This document shows, in pieces, positions 42,965 through 51,228 of a DNA stretch of 64,000 bases (positions are counted from its first letter, which is position 1; every line of letters begins with the position of its first letter). The notes beneath the pieces are model-generated. The model was not told the DNA's origin and did not search any database. It saw nothing but the letters and a program-made list of their open reading frames with translations. The position numbers and the translations under genes were made by a program. The stretch is from DRMV01 sp964386185 (GTDB lineage: Bacteria; Chloroflexota; Anaerolineae; Anaerolineales; DRMV01): NCBI GenBank assembly GCA_964386185.1, contig CAYLRJ010000067.1, positions 5,573-69,572 of the forward strand. Direction: 5' to 3'.

Positions 42965-43852
42965 ATGGAAGCCCAAATTGCTTCGTACAAAGTCAAAGTG
43001 GGCCTGGCCCAAATGCTCAAGGGCGGCGTCATCATGGACGTGGTCACGCCCGAACAGGCAAAAATTGCTGAGGACGCGGGTGCAGTGGCCGTGATGGCCT
43101 TGGAGCGCGTCCCCGCGGATATTCGGAAACAAGGCGGCGTTGCTCGGATGAGCGACCCCGAACTCATCCTCAAAATCATGGACGCGGTGAGCATCCCGGT
43201 GATGGCAAAAGTGCGGATTGGCCACTTCGTGGAAGCCCAAATTCTGGAAGCCATTGGCGTGGATTACATTGATGAATCTGAAGTGCTCACCCCGGCCGAC
43301 GAAGAACACCACATTGACAAACATCAATTCAAGGTGCCCTTTGTGTGTGGGGCGCGCAACCTGGGTGAAGCCCTGCGGCGGATTGCCGAAGGGGCGGCCA
43401 TGATTCGCACCAAGGGCGAGGCTGGCACGGGCGACGTGGTCGAAGCCGTGCGGCATGCCCGGGCGGTGTTAGGTGAAATTCGCCGCTTGCAGACCATGGC
43501 CGACGAGGAGCTCTACACTTACGCCAAGGAAATCGGCGCACCGTTGGACCTGGTGCGCGAAGTCAAGGAACTGGGCCGCCTCCCCGTGGTCAACTTCGCC
43601 GCCGGCGGCATCGCGACGCCCGCCGACGCTGCCCTGATGATGCAGCTGGGCATGGATGGCATTTTCGTGGGTTCGGGCATTTTCAAGTCTGAAGACCCGC
43701 CCAAGCGCGCCGCGGCCATTGTCAAAGCAGTGACCCATTACAACGACCCTGCCATTTTGGCCGAGGTGAGCAAAGGCTTGGGCGAGCCCATGCGCGGCCT
43801 GCAAGCCGCCGATTTGCCCGCAGAGGCCCGCCTGGCAGGCCGCGGTTGGTAG
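42965..43852 (+). CDS. pdxS: Pyridoxal 5'-phosphate synthase, synthase subunit
   Basis: 295 residues, the family's usual size, conserved throughout: GLAQMLKGGVIMDVV, VMALERVPADIR, the catalytic-lysine strand VMAKVRIGHFVEAQILE, DYIDESEVLTPAD, and FAAGGIATPADAALMMQLG. PdxS condenses ribose 5-phosphate, glyceraldehyde 3-phosphate and ammonia to PLP in a dodecamer, with PdxT supplying the ammonia. pdxT follows after 39 nt. Confidence 0.97.
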   Translation: MEAQIASYKVKVGLAQMLKGGVIMDVVTPEQAKIAEDAGAVAVMALERVPADIRKQGGVARMSDPELILKIMDAVSIPVMAKVRIGHFVEAQILEAIGVDYIDESEVLTPADEEHHIDKHQFKVPFVCGARNLGEALRRIAEGAAMIRTKGEAGTGDVVEAVRHARAVLGEIRRLQTMADEELYTYAKEIGAPLDLVREVKELGRLPVVNFAAGGIATPADAALMMQLGMDGIFVGSGIFKSEDPPKRAAAIVKAVTHYNDPAILAEVSKGLGEPMRGLQAADLPAEARLAGRGW

Positions 43853-43891
43853 CCTTGTCGCCACTGTTGCTCTGAACATTGCCCCTGCCTC

Positions 43892-44539
43892 ATGAAATCT
43901 GCGCCTAACCTCATCCCACCCGACAAAGCGCCAGCCCCCCAGAGTGATTTCACTGTGGGGGTGCTGGCTTTGCAAGGTTCGTTTTGGGAGCACGAAGTCA
44001 TGCTCCGCCGTTTGGGCGTTGCCGTGCGCGAAGTGCGCTTGCCCGCGGATTTGGACGGCCTGGCTGGGCTGATCATCCCCGGTGGAGAATCCACGACCAT
44101 CGGCAAATTGGCCGTAGAGTTTGGGCTCTTGGAGCCCCTGCGGGCCTTTGGCCGAGAGCATGCCATCTGGGGCACGTGCGCGGGTGCAATTTTCCTCTCA
44201 AAAGACGCCCGCCGCAATCAGCCGCTTTTAGAGTTGATGGACATCACCGTGGAGCGCAACGCCTTTGGCCGCCAGGTGGCCAGTTTTGAGGTGGACATTC
44301 CCGTGCCCGCTCTCAAAGCTGTGGCCCCTGAGGACGACCGTCCGTTTCGGGCGGTGTTCATCCGTGCTCCGCTCATTGAAACCGTGACGCCTCCTGCCGA
44401 AGTGTTGGCCACGTTGGAAGATGGGCGGATCGTAGCAGCCCAACAAGGGCACCTCTTGGCAACGGCGTTTCATCCCGAACTCACCGACGATACGCGCTTC
44501 CATCGCTACTTTCTCTCATTGGCTGGCTGGGTGCCCTAA
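43892..44539 (+). CDS. pdxT: Pyridoxal 5'-phosphate synthase, glutaminase subunit
   Basis: 215 residues. Class I glutaminase: VGVLALQGSFWEHE, LIIPGGESTTIGKL, the nucleophile in IWGTCAGAIF, and the His-Glu pair in FHPELTDD. It hydrolyses glutamine and channels ammonia to PdxS. The first 20 residues (MKSAPNLIPPDKAPAPQSD) are an extra Pro-rich tail. No in-frame start lies closer to the conserved part and no Shine-Dalgarno is visible, so the start is uncertain. Confidence 0.94.
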   Translation: MKSAPNLIPPDKAPAPQSDFTVGVLALQGSFWEHEVMLRRLGVAVREVRLPADLDGLAGLIIPGGESTTIGKLAVEFGLLEPLRAFGREHAIWGTCAGAIFLSKDARRNQPLLELMDITVERNAFGRQVASFEVDIPVPALKAVAPEDDRPFRAVFIRAPLIETVTPPAEVLATLEDGRIVAAQQGHLLATAFHPELTDDTRFHRYFLSLAGWVP

Positions 44540-44572
44540 ACCGAAAATCACCGCGCGCCTAAGGTTTGGCTG

Positions 44573-45505
44573 ATGTGTGTTTCGCGCGCCCTCACATGGC
44601 GAGATTTGCCCCTTTTGAACCGCTACCGCGAACGCGTGGTCTGCCTGGACAGCCGTCGGGCGACCATCGGCGGTGGGGGGTGGCTGAGCGCGGGTTTGCT
44701 GGCCCTGCTTTCGCCAGCCACAGGGATTGCCGCGGTGCAATATGCTGCCGATGGTGCGCGGGCTGAGGGTGGCCCCTTGGTGGCCGTGGCCGAGCACAAC
44801 CCACAAAACGAATTGGCCGGGCTGCTCTACATTGCGCCGGCGCAAGCCCTCCAACCGCAGACCCCATTAGCGCCGCTCATTGAGGCTTTGGTGGCCCACC
44901 CTGCGTTGCGCGGGGCTCACGCCCTCTGGGCCGAAGCGCCTCAGCAAGCCGCCTGGTTGCCCGCGTTGCGGGCGGCGGGGTTCCGTGTTTTGGCGCGCCA
45001 GCGCCTTTGGAAGATGGCCTCCCCGCAAACGGCAGACGCCGCGGGGCGTTGGATGTGGCCCTCGGCCCAACAACGATGGGAAGCCGATCGGCTGTATGCC
45101 GATTTGACCCCGCCCCTGGTGCGACATTTGCTCCCCTCGCCCGCGGCTTGCCCCACCGCGGTGGTCTATGTCGAAGGCGGGCACGTGCGCGGCGTGGCCC
45201 GCTGGGCGGCTGGCCCGCGGGGCGTTTGGGCTGCCCCTGTCCTTCACCCTGATTTGGAAGACCCCCCGGCCGTGCTGGCTTCCCTGGCGGCTTTTTTGCA
45301 GCGCACCGGCAAGCCATTCTTCTTCGCCATTCGCGACAACCAAATGTGGTTGGAAGCCGCGTTGGCGCGGCTCGAAGCCCAGCCCGGCGAGCCTTACGCC
45401 TTCCTGGCTCGGTGGATTGCCCAACCCGTCACAGCCACCCAGCCGCTCGCCACACCGGTGGTGGCCGATGCCCCGCAACCGACCTTGTTTTCACCGCGGG
45501 CCTGA
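44573..45505 (+). CDS. Unknown protein, possibly GNAT-like
   Basis: 310 residues, Ala/Leu/Pro-rich, soluble, 33 nt after pdxT and probably co-transcribed. AAGGT lies before the ATG. The layout (ALTWRDLPLLNRYRERVVCL at the start, LVAVAEHNPQNELAGLLYIA, WLPALRAAGFRVLARQRLWK) resembles two degenerate acetyltransferase-like (GNAT) halves, but the acetyl-CoA loop (Q/RxxGxG/A) is not evident. I make no functional assignment. Confidence 0.65.
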   Translation: MCVSRALTWRDLPLLNRYRERVVCLDSRRATIGGGGWLSAGLLALLSPATGIAAVQYAADGARAEGGPLVAVAEHNPQNELAGLLYIAPAQALQPQTPLAPLIEALVAHPALRGAHALWAEAPQQAAWLPALRAAGFRVLARQRLWKMASPQTADAAGRWMWPSAQQRWEADRLYADLTPPLVRHLLPSPAACPTAVVYVEGGHVRGVARWAAGPRGVWAAPVLHPDLEDPPAVLASLAAFLQRTGKPFFFAIRDNQMWLEAALARLEAQPGEPYAFLARWIAQPVTATQPLATPVVADAPQPTLFSPRA

Positions 45506-45589
45506 AACGGCCTGGCCGCCGGGCGCAACATGGCTTCAACCTGAAGCGCATTCCCCCTGGGGCTTAGGTTGGATACACCCTGAGGTTCT

Positions 45590-47176
45590 ATGACCAAGCG
45601 AAAAATTACCGACGATCTACACGCGCTCTTGGCGGTGCTCCCGCCTGATATTGCTGCCGCGGTCGAGCGAGCCGACGATAGCGATAACCTGCTGGAAATC
45701 ATCCTCGATTTGGGGCGCGTGCCCACGGCCCGCTTCACCCACGGCGAAGTCGTGCTGCGCGAGTCAGAGGTGACCCGGGCAGAAATTGACCACGTCGTCG
45801 CCCGGGTAGGGGCTTTTGACGAAGACAATCGTGCCGGCATCGAGCGCACCCTACACCGCATTGCCGCCATCCGCAACCGCCGCGGCGACGTGGTTGGCTT
45901 GACGTGTCGGGTGGGGCGCGCAGTGTATGGCACTGTGGACATCATCCAAGACCTCATCGAAAGCGGCAAAAGCGTGCTTTTGTTGGGGCGGCCTGGCGTC
46001 GGCAAAACCACCATGTTGCGCGAAGCCGCCCGCATCCTGGCCGAAAGCAAGCGGGTGGTGATTGTGGACACGTCCAACGAAATCGGCGGCGATGGCGATG
46101 TGCCTCACCCCGCGGTGGGGCGCGCCCGCCGTATGCAGGTGCCGACCCCCTCGCTCCAACACGAGGTGATGATCGAGGCCGTAGAAAACCACAACCCCGA
46201 AGTCATCGTGATTGACGAAATCGGCCGAGAGTTGGAAGCCCTCGCCGCCCGCACCATCGCAGAACGCGGGGTGCAACTCATCGCCACGGCCCACGGCAAC
46301 AGCCTCGAAAACCTCTTGCTCAACCCCACCCTCTCAGACCTGGTCGGCGGCATTGAGTCGGTCACCCTTTCCGACGAAGAAGCACGCCGCCGGGGCACAC
46401 AAAAAACCGTCTTGGAACGCCGCGCCCCGCCCACTTTTGACATCCTGGTGGAAATCCAAGACCGCGACCGTTTGATCGTCCACAAAGATGTGGCCGAAGC
46501 CGTAGATGCTTTGCTGCGCGGGGAGCCCCTGCGGCCTGAATTGCGCTGGCGGGATGAAGACGGCGAAATCCATATCGAAGCCATGGTGGCCCAGCAGGAA
46601 ACCAGCCGAGATCAACGGGGCCCGCGCCGCATGGGAAACCGCCCCCTCGCGACCCCTTCTTCCCCCGCAGACGCGCCTTACGACCCGTGGCGCCCCCAAA
46701 ACCGCTTGAAGCCCATTCGCATCTACCCCCACGGCGTCGCGCGCAACCGCTTGCGCAAAGCCGCCAGCTACCTGCGGGTTCCTGCCAAAGTGGTGGACAA
46801 CCTCGGCGATGCCCAGGTGGTGGTTACCTTGCGTTCCTATTACCGCAAACGCCCGCGGGTCATCGTGGATGCAGAAAACCGCGGCATGCCAATCCACGTC
46901 CTGCGCTCGAACACGGTCAAACAGATGGAAACTTTCTTGGAAAACCTGTTCCATCTGGAAAAGCGGGCCGACGATATGTCCATTGACCAAATTTTGGCCG
47001 AAACGCAGGCGGCCATCGAGGCCGTGTTGGCCGGCGAAGATTGGGTGGACCTCACCCCTGCCCCCGCTGACATCCGCCGCTTGCAGCATCGCCTGGTCGA
47101 GGAAGCCCACCTGACTTCGCGCTCCTACGGGCGGGAGCCCTTCCGTCGGGTGCGGATTTATCGGGAGGATGCGTGA
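45590..47176 (+). CDS. SpoIIIAA/Ycf45-like AAA ATPase with C-terminal R3H domain
   Basis: 528 residues. Residues about 15-110 resemble the SpoIIIAA N-terminal region. The RecA/VirB11-like ATPase has Walker A LLGRPGVGKTTMLREA (about 127), VVIVDTSNEIGG, and Walker B VIVIDEIGRELEA (about 204), then LIATAHGNSLENLL. A second part (about 360-470) contains repeated RIYPHGVARNRLRKA-type strands. The C-terminus (about 465-525) has DLTPAPADIRRLQHRLVEE, typical of R3H single-stranded nucleic-acid-binding domains. Homologues occur in cyanobacteria, chloroplast genomes and Chloroflexota; function unknown. The tmk start overlaps the stop by 4 nt. Confidence 0.88.
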   Translation: MTKRKITDDLHALLAVLPPDIAAAVERADDSDNLLEIILDLGRVPTARFTHGEVVLRESEVTRAEIDHVVARVGAFDEDNRAGIERTLHRIAAIRNRRGDVVGLTCRVGRAVYGTVDIIQDLIESGKSVLLLGRPGVGKTTMLREAARILAESKRVVIVDTSNEIGGDGDVPHPAVGRARRMQVPTPSLQHEVMIEAVENHNPEVIVIDEIGRELEALAARTIAERGVQLIATAHGNSLENLLLNPTLSDLVGGIESVTLSDEEARRRGTQKTVLERRAPPTFDILVEIQDRDRLIVHKDVAEAVDALLRGEPLRPELRWRDEDGEIHIEAMVAQQETSRDQRGPRRMGNRPLATPSSPADAPYDPWRPQNRLKPIRIYPHGVARNRLRKAASYLRVPAKVVDNLGDAQVVVTLRSYYRKRPRVIVDAENRGMPIHVLRSNTVKQMETFLENLFHLEKRADDMSIDQILAETQAAIEAVLAGEDWVDLTPAPADIRRLQHRLVEEAHLTSRSYGREPFRRVRIYREDA

Positions 47177-47808
47177 ACGGCTTTTTCATCACGTTTGAAG
47201 GGCCCGAAGGCAGTGGTAAGACCACCCAGATTCGGCGTTTGGCCGCCTTCCTGGAAGAGCAAGGTTACGCGGTGGTGTTGACGCGTGAGCCAGGGGGAAC
47301 CGTCATCGGTGACCAAATTCGCCAGATTTTGTTAGCGCACGGCAACGCCGAAATGAAGCCTCGCACAGAGGTGTTGTTGTTTCAGGCTTCGCGCGCCCAG
47401 CACGTGGATGAGTTGATTCGCCCTGCTTTGGCCCAGGGGAAAATCGTGTTGTGCGACCGGTTTGCAGATTCTACTTTGGCTTATCAGGGGTTTGGGCGTG
47501 GCGAAAATCTGGACCGCCTGCGGCAGCTCATTGCCTACGCCACGGGCGGCCTGCAGCCGCACTTGACCCTGTTGTTAGACTTGGACGTGGAGGTAGGCCT
47601 TCGGCGGCGTCAGCCTTTGTTGCAGGAATGGAACCGTTTGGACGCCGAGAAGTTGGCTTTTCATCAAAAAGTCAGAGACGGCTACCGCCAATTGGCTCAG
47701 GAAGACCCCCAACGTTGGGTGGTGATTGATGCTTCGCGGTCTGTGGAGGAAGTTCACGATGAGGTGAAGCGTGTCGTGCAGGCACGTTTGAAAAATTACA
47801 AGCCCTGA
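47173..47808 (+). CDS. tmk: Thymidylate kinase
   Basis: 211 residues. P-loop FEGPEGSGKTTQ, the DR motif CDRFADSTLAYQGFGRG, and the LID region RRRQPLLQEWNRLDAEKLAF. It phosphorylates dTMP to dTDP. The start is GTG (47173-47175) overlapping the preceding TGA. The stop codon lies inside the left arm of the terminator hairpin. Confidence 0.95.
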   Translation: MNGFFITFEGPEGSGKTTQIRRLAAFLEEQGYAVVLTREPGGTVIGDQIRQILLAHGNAEMKPRTEVLLFQASRAQHVDELIRPALAQGKIVLCDRFADSTLAYQGFGRGENLDRLRQLIAYATGGLQPHLTLLLDLDVEVGLRRRQPLLQEWNRLDAEKLAFHQKVRDGYRQLAQEDPQRWVVIDASRSVEEVHDEVKRVVQARLKNYKP

Positions 47809-47825
47809 GTGTTATCTCAGGGCTT
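47800..47825. terminator. Terminator after tmk, probably bidirectional
   Basis: A perfect 10-bp stem (47800-47809 with 47816-47825, 6-nt loop) includes the tmk stop codon. GGTTTGTCTCGGTTTG follows on the plus strand and GTAATTTTT on the minus strand, 47 nt beyond the convergent HD-CinA stop. Confidence 0.7.
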
Positions 47826-47871
47826 GGTTTGTCTCGGTTTGTCAGGGCCTCGCGAGCGGAGAGGGAGGCTT

Positions 47872-49002
47872 TTAGGCACTGAGGATTTCCAAAAGCCAGC
47901 GCAGGGCTTGCTCTGCGGTGGCTTTTTTGTTGCCGATGCGGTCGTGAGGCCATACGAAGCGCTGGGCTACTGTGGTCAGGGGCGTGCTCACGGCGATCCA
48001 AGTGGTGCCGACGGGTTTTTCGGGGGTGCCGCCGCTGGGGCCGGCGATGCCGCTGACGGCCACGGCCACTTCGGCTGCGAGCGCGCGTTTGGCGCCTTCG
48101 GCCATGAGCCGCACGACAGGTTCGCTGACGGCCCCGTGGGCTTCTAACACGCGCCAAGGCACCCCCAGCAGGCGCACTTTGGCGTCGTAAGCATAGGCCA
48201 CAATGCCGCCGGCAAAGTAGGCCGAAGAACCGGGGATGTCGGTGAGGCGGCTGCCAATCAAGCCGCCGGTGCAAGATTCGGCCGTGGCGAGCCGCCAACC
48301 CCGCTCGACCAGCAGAGGCCCCAGCAGGGCCTCGGGCGCGTGGAAGGAGGTTTCCGGGAGGTCTTGGCCTTCCATCTCTGCGGCCAGGGCTTCGAAATAA
48401 GCGCGCATGACTTGATCGCGGCGCGCGGCCAGGGCCCGCGCCGGCGGGGTGAAGAGCCGCTCGCGCAGGCGGCGCAGCTTGAAAAGGTATTCGTGATAGG
48501 CGCTGTAAACTTCGCCGGGGGCGGTTTGTCCGGTTTTTAGGAAGTGTTCCGAGGGCGGCGCGTAGGCCGGGTTGTGGTGCCGAAAGGCATAGGCCAGCGC
48601 GCGCGCCACGCCTACAGCGCCGATGGCATCCAATTTATCCGCATCAAAGAGCACTTGGGCCTCGAGGGTGCGGGGCTGTTCGCCGCTGCGGAAGCGGTGG
48701 GTGCGGATGGCTTCTTCCACCGCGGCAATGCGGTCTTCGGGCCAGCCTTTTTGGGCAAGCACTTGCCGCGCGAACGCGGCCGAGGCGTTGTGGTGGCCGT
48801 CGCGGGCGGTGCTTTCCGTAGGGCCGTGGGCACCACTGGCATCGTGCAGCAAGGCCGCCGCGCGCACGATGGCTTCGTCTGCGCCTACTTGGCGCGCCAA
48901 ATATTCGGCCAGGCGCACCACGCGCAGGATGTGCCCAAAGCCGTGGGTCGGGTCGTCGTCGTACCAAGCGCGGGCTTCTTCAAGGGTGAGAGATGGGCTC
49001 AT
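47872..49002 (-). CDS. Fusion of HD phosphohydrolase and CinA-type (PncC) amidase
   Basis: 376 residues. About 1-210 are an HD-domain phosphohydrolase: HGFGHILRVVRLAEYLA, AALLHDASGAHG (the His-Asp pair) and DADKLDAIGAVGVARAL, resembling YedJ-type members. About 225-376 are the CinA C-terminal domain: LATAESCTGGLIGSRLTDIP, SSAYFAGGIVAYAYDAKVRL and VSGIAGPSGGT, the active-site pattern of nicotinamide-nucleotide deamidase. The stand-alone CinA domain recycles NMN to nicotinate mononucleotide. The fusion suggests linked nucleotide or NAD repair. The ATG at 49002 was chosen because homology starts there; no ribosome-binding site is visible. Confidence 0.87.
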   Translation of the reverse strand: MSPSLTLEEARAWYDDDPTHGFGHILRVVRLAEYLARQVGADEAIVRAAALLHDASGAHGPTESTARDGHHNASAAFARQVLAQKGWPEDRIAAVEEAIRTHRFRSGEQPRTLEAQVLFDADKLDAIGAVGVARALAYAFRHHNPAYAPPSEHFLKTGQTAPGEVYSAYHEYLFKLRRLRERLFTPPARALAARRDQVMRAYFEALAAEMEGQDLPETSFHAPEALLGPLLVERGWRLATAESCTGGLIGSRLTDIPGSSAYFAGGIVAYAYDAKVRLLGVPWRVLEAHGAVSEPVVRLMAEGAKRALAAEVAVAVSGIAGPSGGTPEKPVGTTWIAVSTPLTTVAQRFVWPHDRIGNKKATAEQALRWLLEILSA

Positions 49003-49027
49003 GGCGTGGTCACTTTGGTCGTGGTGG

Positions 49028-49219
49028 TCACTTGAGGAAGTAGAGGGCCAGGCTCCCTGCCACAGCGAGGAGCGCAATCACAAGGCAGCCGATGGTGAAA
49101 ATTCGCCAGGCCAGCCGCAGGAGAAATTTGAGCGCCAGAAGGCCTAAAATCAGCCCCGCGGCAACGAGAAGCAGAGAAGCGGTATTGGAGATTTCCAAAA
49201 GCGTTAGTTGGGCGTGCAT
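49028..49219 (-). CDS. Small membrane protein with two TM helices
   Basis: 63 residues (MHAQLTLLEISNTASLLLVA at the start). Two hydrophobic helices, about 14-36 and 40-60, fill the protein; the C-terminus is LYFLK. The start lies 16 nt inside the end of hutI and the HD-CinA gene starts 26 nt after its stop, so the three genes form one transcript. Family unknown. Confidence 0.6.
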   Translation of the reverse strand: MHAQLTLLEISNTASLLLVAAGLILGLLALKFLLRLAWRIFTIGCLVIALLAVAGSLALYFLK

Positions 49220-50481
49220 ACGACACCTTCCTCGATGCGATAGAATCGCCCCCGCTTGACCACCCATCCTATGGGATTGGTGCCAAAGCGGTAGGTCAGA
49301 TGGCGGTAGTCGTCGGTAGTCAGGATGAGGAAGTCGGCTTGTTTGCCCACTTCCAGGGAACCGATGCGGTCGGCTCTTTGGATGGCGGCTGCTGCGTTGA
49401 TTGTGGCGGCCGCCAGTGCTTGCGCGGGCGTGAGCCTCATGGCTCGGGTGGCCAACGCCATGGCAAAGGGCATGCTTTCACACCATGCGGTGCCGGGGTT
49501 GCAGTCGGTGGCCAGCGCCAGCAGGCCATTGGCCGCCAAAATGGCTTGGGCTGGTGTGTAGTGGGGCTCGGCCAGGCCAAAGGGGGTGCAGGGGAGGGCG
49601 ACCGCGACGGTGTCGGAGGCGCCCAGGGCGCGGATGTCGGCTTCGGAAGTCGTGACCAGGTGGTCTGCGGAAACGGCGCCCAGCGCCGCGGCCAGGGCGG
49701 CGCCGCCCAAATTGTCGAATTCGTCGGCGTGAACTTTGAGGGGAAAGCCCAAAGCCTTGGCCGTTTCGAGGATGCAGCGGGTTTGTTCAAGGTTGAAGGC
49801 GCCGGTTTCGCAGAAGACGTCAACAAAGGGGAGAGGCCGGCCGGCTGCGTGTTCGCTCCACCAGGCTTTGAGCGCGGGCAGCATCTCGTGGCAAATCAGG
49901 CGGGCGTAATCGTCGCCGCGGCCTTTGAACTCTGGCGGGATGGCGTGGGCGGCGAGGAACGTCGGCGCCAGCTCCCACGGCCCTTCGTCGTCCAGCGCGA
50001 GAATGGCTTCCAGCATCTTGAATTCGGCGGCGGTCGCGAGGCCATAGCCGGTTTTGACCTCGATGGTGGTGGCGCCGTGGGCAAAGGCGCGCAGCAAGCG
50101 AGGGCGGGTTTCGGCCATCAGCGCCTCAACCGAGGCTTTGCGGGTGGCTCGCACGGTGGATAGGATGCCCCCGCCCGCTTGGAGGATTTCCAGATAGGTT
50201 TTGCCCTCCAGGCGCATTTCAAATTCGGCTGCGCGCTCGCCTGCCCAGAGTAGATGGGTGTGAGGGTCCACCAAACCTGGGACCACCGCCCGCCCCTGCG
50301 CGTCAAAGCGCGGCTCGTGGGGGTAATCGGGCAAGAGGGCGTCTTCCGGCCCCAACGCGACGATGCGGCCTTCTCGGACCACCAACGCGGCTTGAGGGAT
50401 GATGCGCAAATGGCCCAAACGGTGCCCGCGTTGAGGCCCGCCTTGGGGGGTGACCAGTTGGCCAATGTTGTGGATGAGCAT
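49204..50481 (-). CDS. hutI: Imidazolonepropionase
   Basis: 425 residues, the usual length. Amidohydrolase metal ligands VDPHTHLLWAG, substrate-site residues in TTIEVKTGYGL, FVDVFCETGAF, KVHADEFDNLGGAALAA, and ATDCNPGTAWCESMPFAM are all typical of HutI. It hydrolyses 4-imidazolone-5-propionate in histidine degradation. None of hutH, hutU or formiminoglutamate genes is nearby, so it is an orphan here. The start is predicted leaderless: TATAAT ends 6 nt before the ATG. Confidence 0.93.
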   Translation of the reverse strand: MLIHNIGQLVTPQGGPQRGHRLGHLRIIPQAALVVREGRIVALGPEDALLPDYPHEPRFDAQGRAVVPGLVDPHTHLLWAGERAAEFEMRLEGKTYLEILQAGGGILSTVRATRKASVEALMAETRPRLLRAFAHGATTIEVKTGYGLATAAEFKMLEAILALDDEGPWELAPTFLAAHAIPPEFKGRGDDYARLICHEMLPALKAWWSEHAAGRPLPFVDVFCETGAFNLEQTRCILETAKALGFPLKVHADEFDNLGGAALAAALGAVSADHLVTTSEADIRALGASDTVAVALPCTPFGLAEPHYTPAQAILAANGLLALATDCNPGTAWCESMPFAMALATRAMRLTPAQALAAATINAAAAIQRADRIGSLEVGKQADFLILTTDDYRHLTYRFGTNPIGWVVKRGRFYRIEEGVVCTPN

Positions 50482-50487
50482 GTAGCA

Positions 50488-50493
50488 ATTATA
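50488..50493 (-). promoter_or_regulatory. -10 box 6 nt before hutI ATG (leaderless promoter)
   Basis: The minus strand reads TATAAT; the spacer 50482-50487 is 6 nt. No Shine-Dalgarno is present. Confidence 0.65.
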
Positions 50494-50523
50494 ACTTGCC
50501 TTCGTGAAACGCGAGCATTGGCG

Positions 50524-50529
50524 TATAAT
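50524..50529 (+). promoter_or_regulatory. -10 box for the ECF sigma operon
   Basis: TATAAT, with predicted start near 50536 and a leader of about 66 nt. No consensus -35. It is divergent from the hutI promoter, with the two -10 boxes 30 bp apart. Confidence 0.45.
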
Positions 50530-50601
50530 GGACGTATCCGCACTGCCGCGTGTAAGTGTCGGGCGATTTTTGGGTTTGGTGCTTGCCAGTTGAGGAAGGG
50601 G

Positions 50602-51228
50602 ATGTCAGTGTCTGACGAAAGCGCTTGGGTGCGCGCTGCGCAAGAGGGCGATTTGGAGGCCTTCAATCGTTTGGTGTTGGCCTATCAGGATGCGGTATAT
50701 CATGTAGCATACCGCATCCTGGGTGAGCGCGCGGCGGCCGAAGATGCGACCCAAGAGGCCTTCCTCAAAGCCTGGCAAGCCTTGGCGCGCTATCGGGGCG
50801 GCTCGTGGCGGGGGTGGCTTTTTCGCATTGTCACGAATGTGTGTTATGACTATCTGCGGCGGGAAAAGCGGCGTCCGACGCTGCCGTTGGAGCCGGTGGA
50901 TGCAGAAGGGGAAGCCGCCGAATCGCCGTCGTGGTTGGCCGATGCGGACCCCGCGCGCAATCCCGAGCGCAGGGCAGAGCAACGGGCTTTGCAGCGAGCG
51001 CTGACGGCTTGTTTGCAGCAGTTGCCTCCTGAGCAGCGGGCGGTGATGGTGTTGGTGGATGTGGAAGGTTTTGCCTACGCGGAGGCAGCCCACGCCTTGG
51101 GGGTGCGGTTGGGCACGCTCAAAAGCCGCTTGGCTCGCGCCCGTTTGCGGATGCAGCAGTGTTTGCAGCGTTTTCCGGAACTTTTGGGTGTGTTCGCGCG
51201 TCTAAAGGATGGAGACGCAGCCCAATGA
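50602..51228 (+). CDS. ECF-type RNA polymerase sigma factor
   Basis: 208 residues: region 2 (about 8-75; DLEAFNRLVLAYQDAVYHVA, AEDATQEAFLKAWQALARYR, WLFRIVTNVCYDYLRRE) and region 4 (about 135-190; LPPEQRAVMVLVDVEGFAYA, LGVRLGTLKSRLARARLRM). A Pro/Glu-rich linker separates them. GAGGAAGGGG precedes the ATG at 50602; a GTG at 50608 is an alternative. The anti-sigma gene overlaps its stop (ATGA). The signal it answers is unknown. Confidence 0.92.
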   Translation: MSVSDESAWVRAAQEGDLEAFNRLVLAYQDAVYHVAYRILGERAAAEDATQEAFLKAWQALARYRGGSWRGWLFRIVTNVCYDYLRREKRRPTLPLEPVDAEGEAAESPSWLADADPARNPERRAEQRALQRALTACLQQLPPEQRAVMVLVDVEGFAYAEAAHALGVRLGTLKSRLARARLRMQQCLQRFPELLGVFARLKDGDAAQ

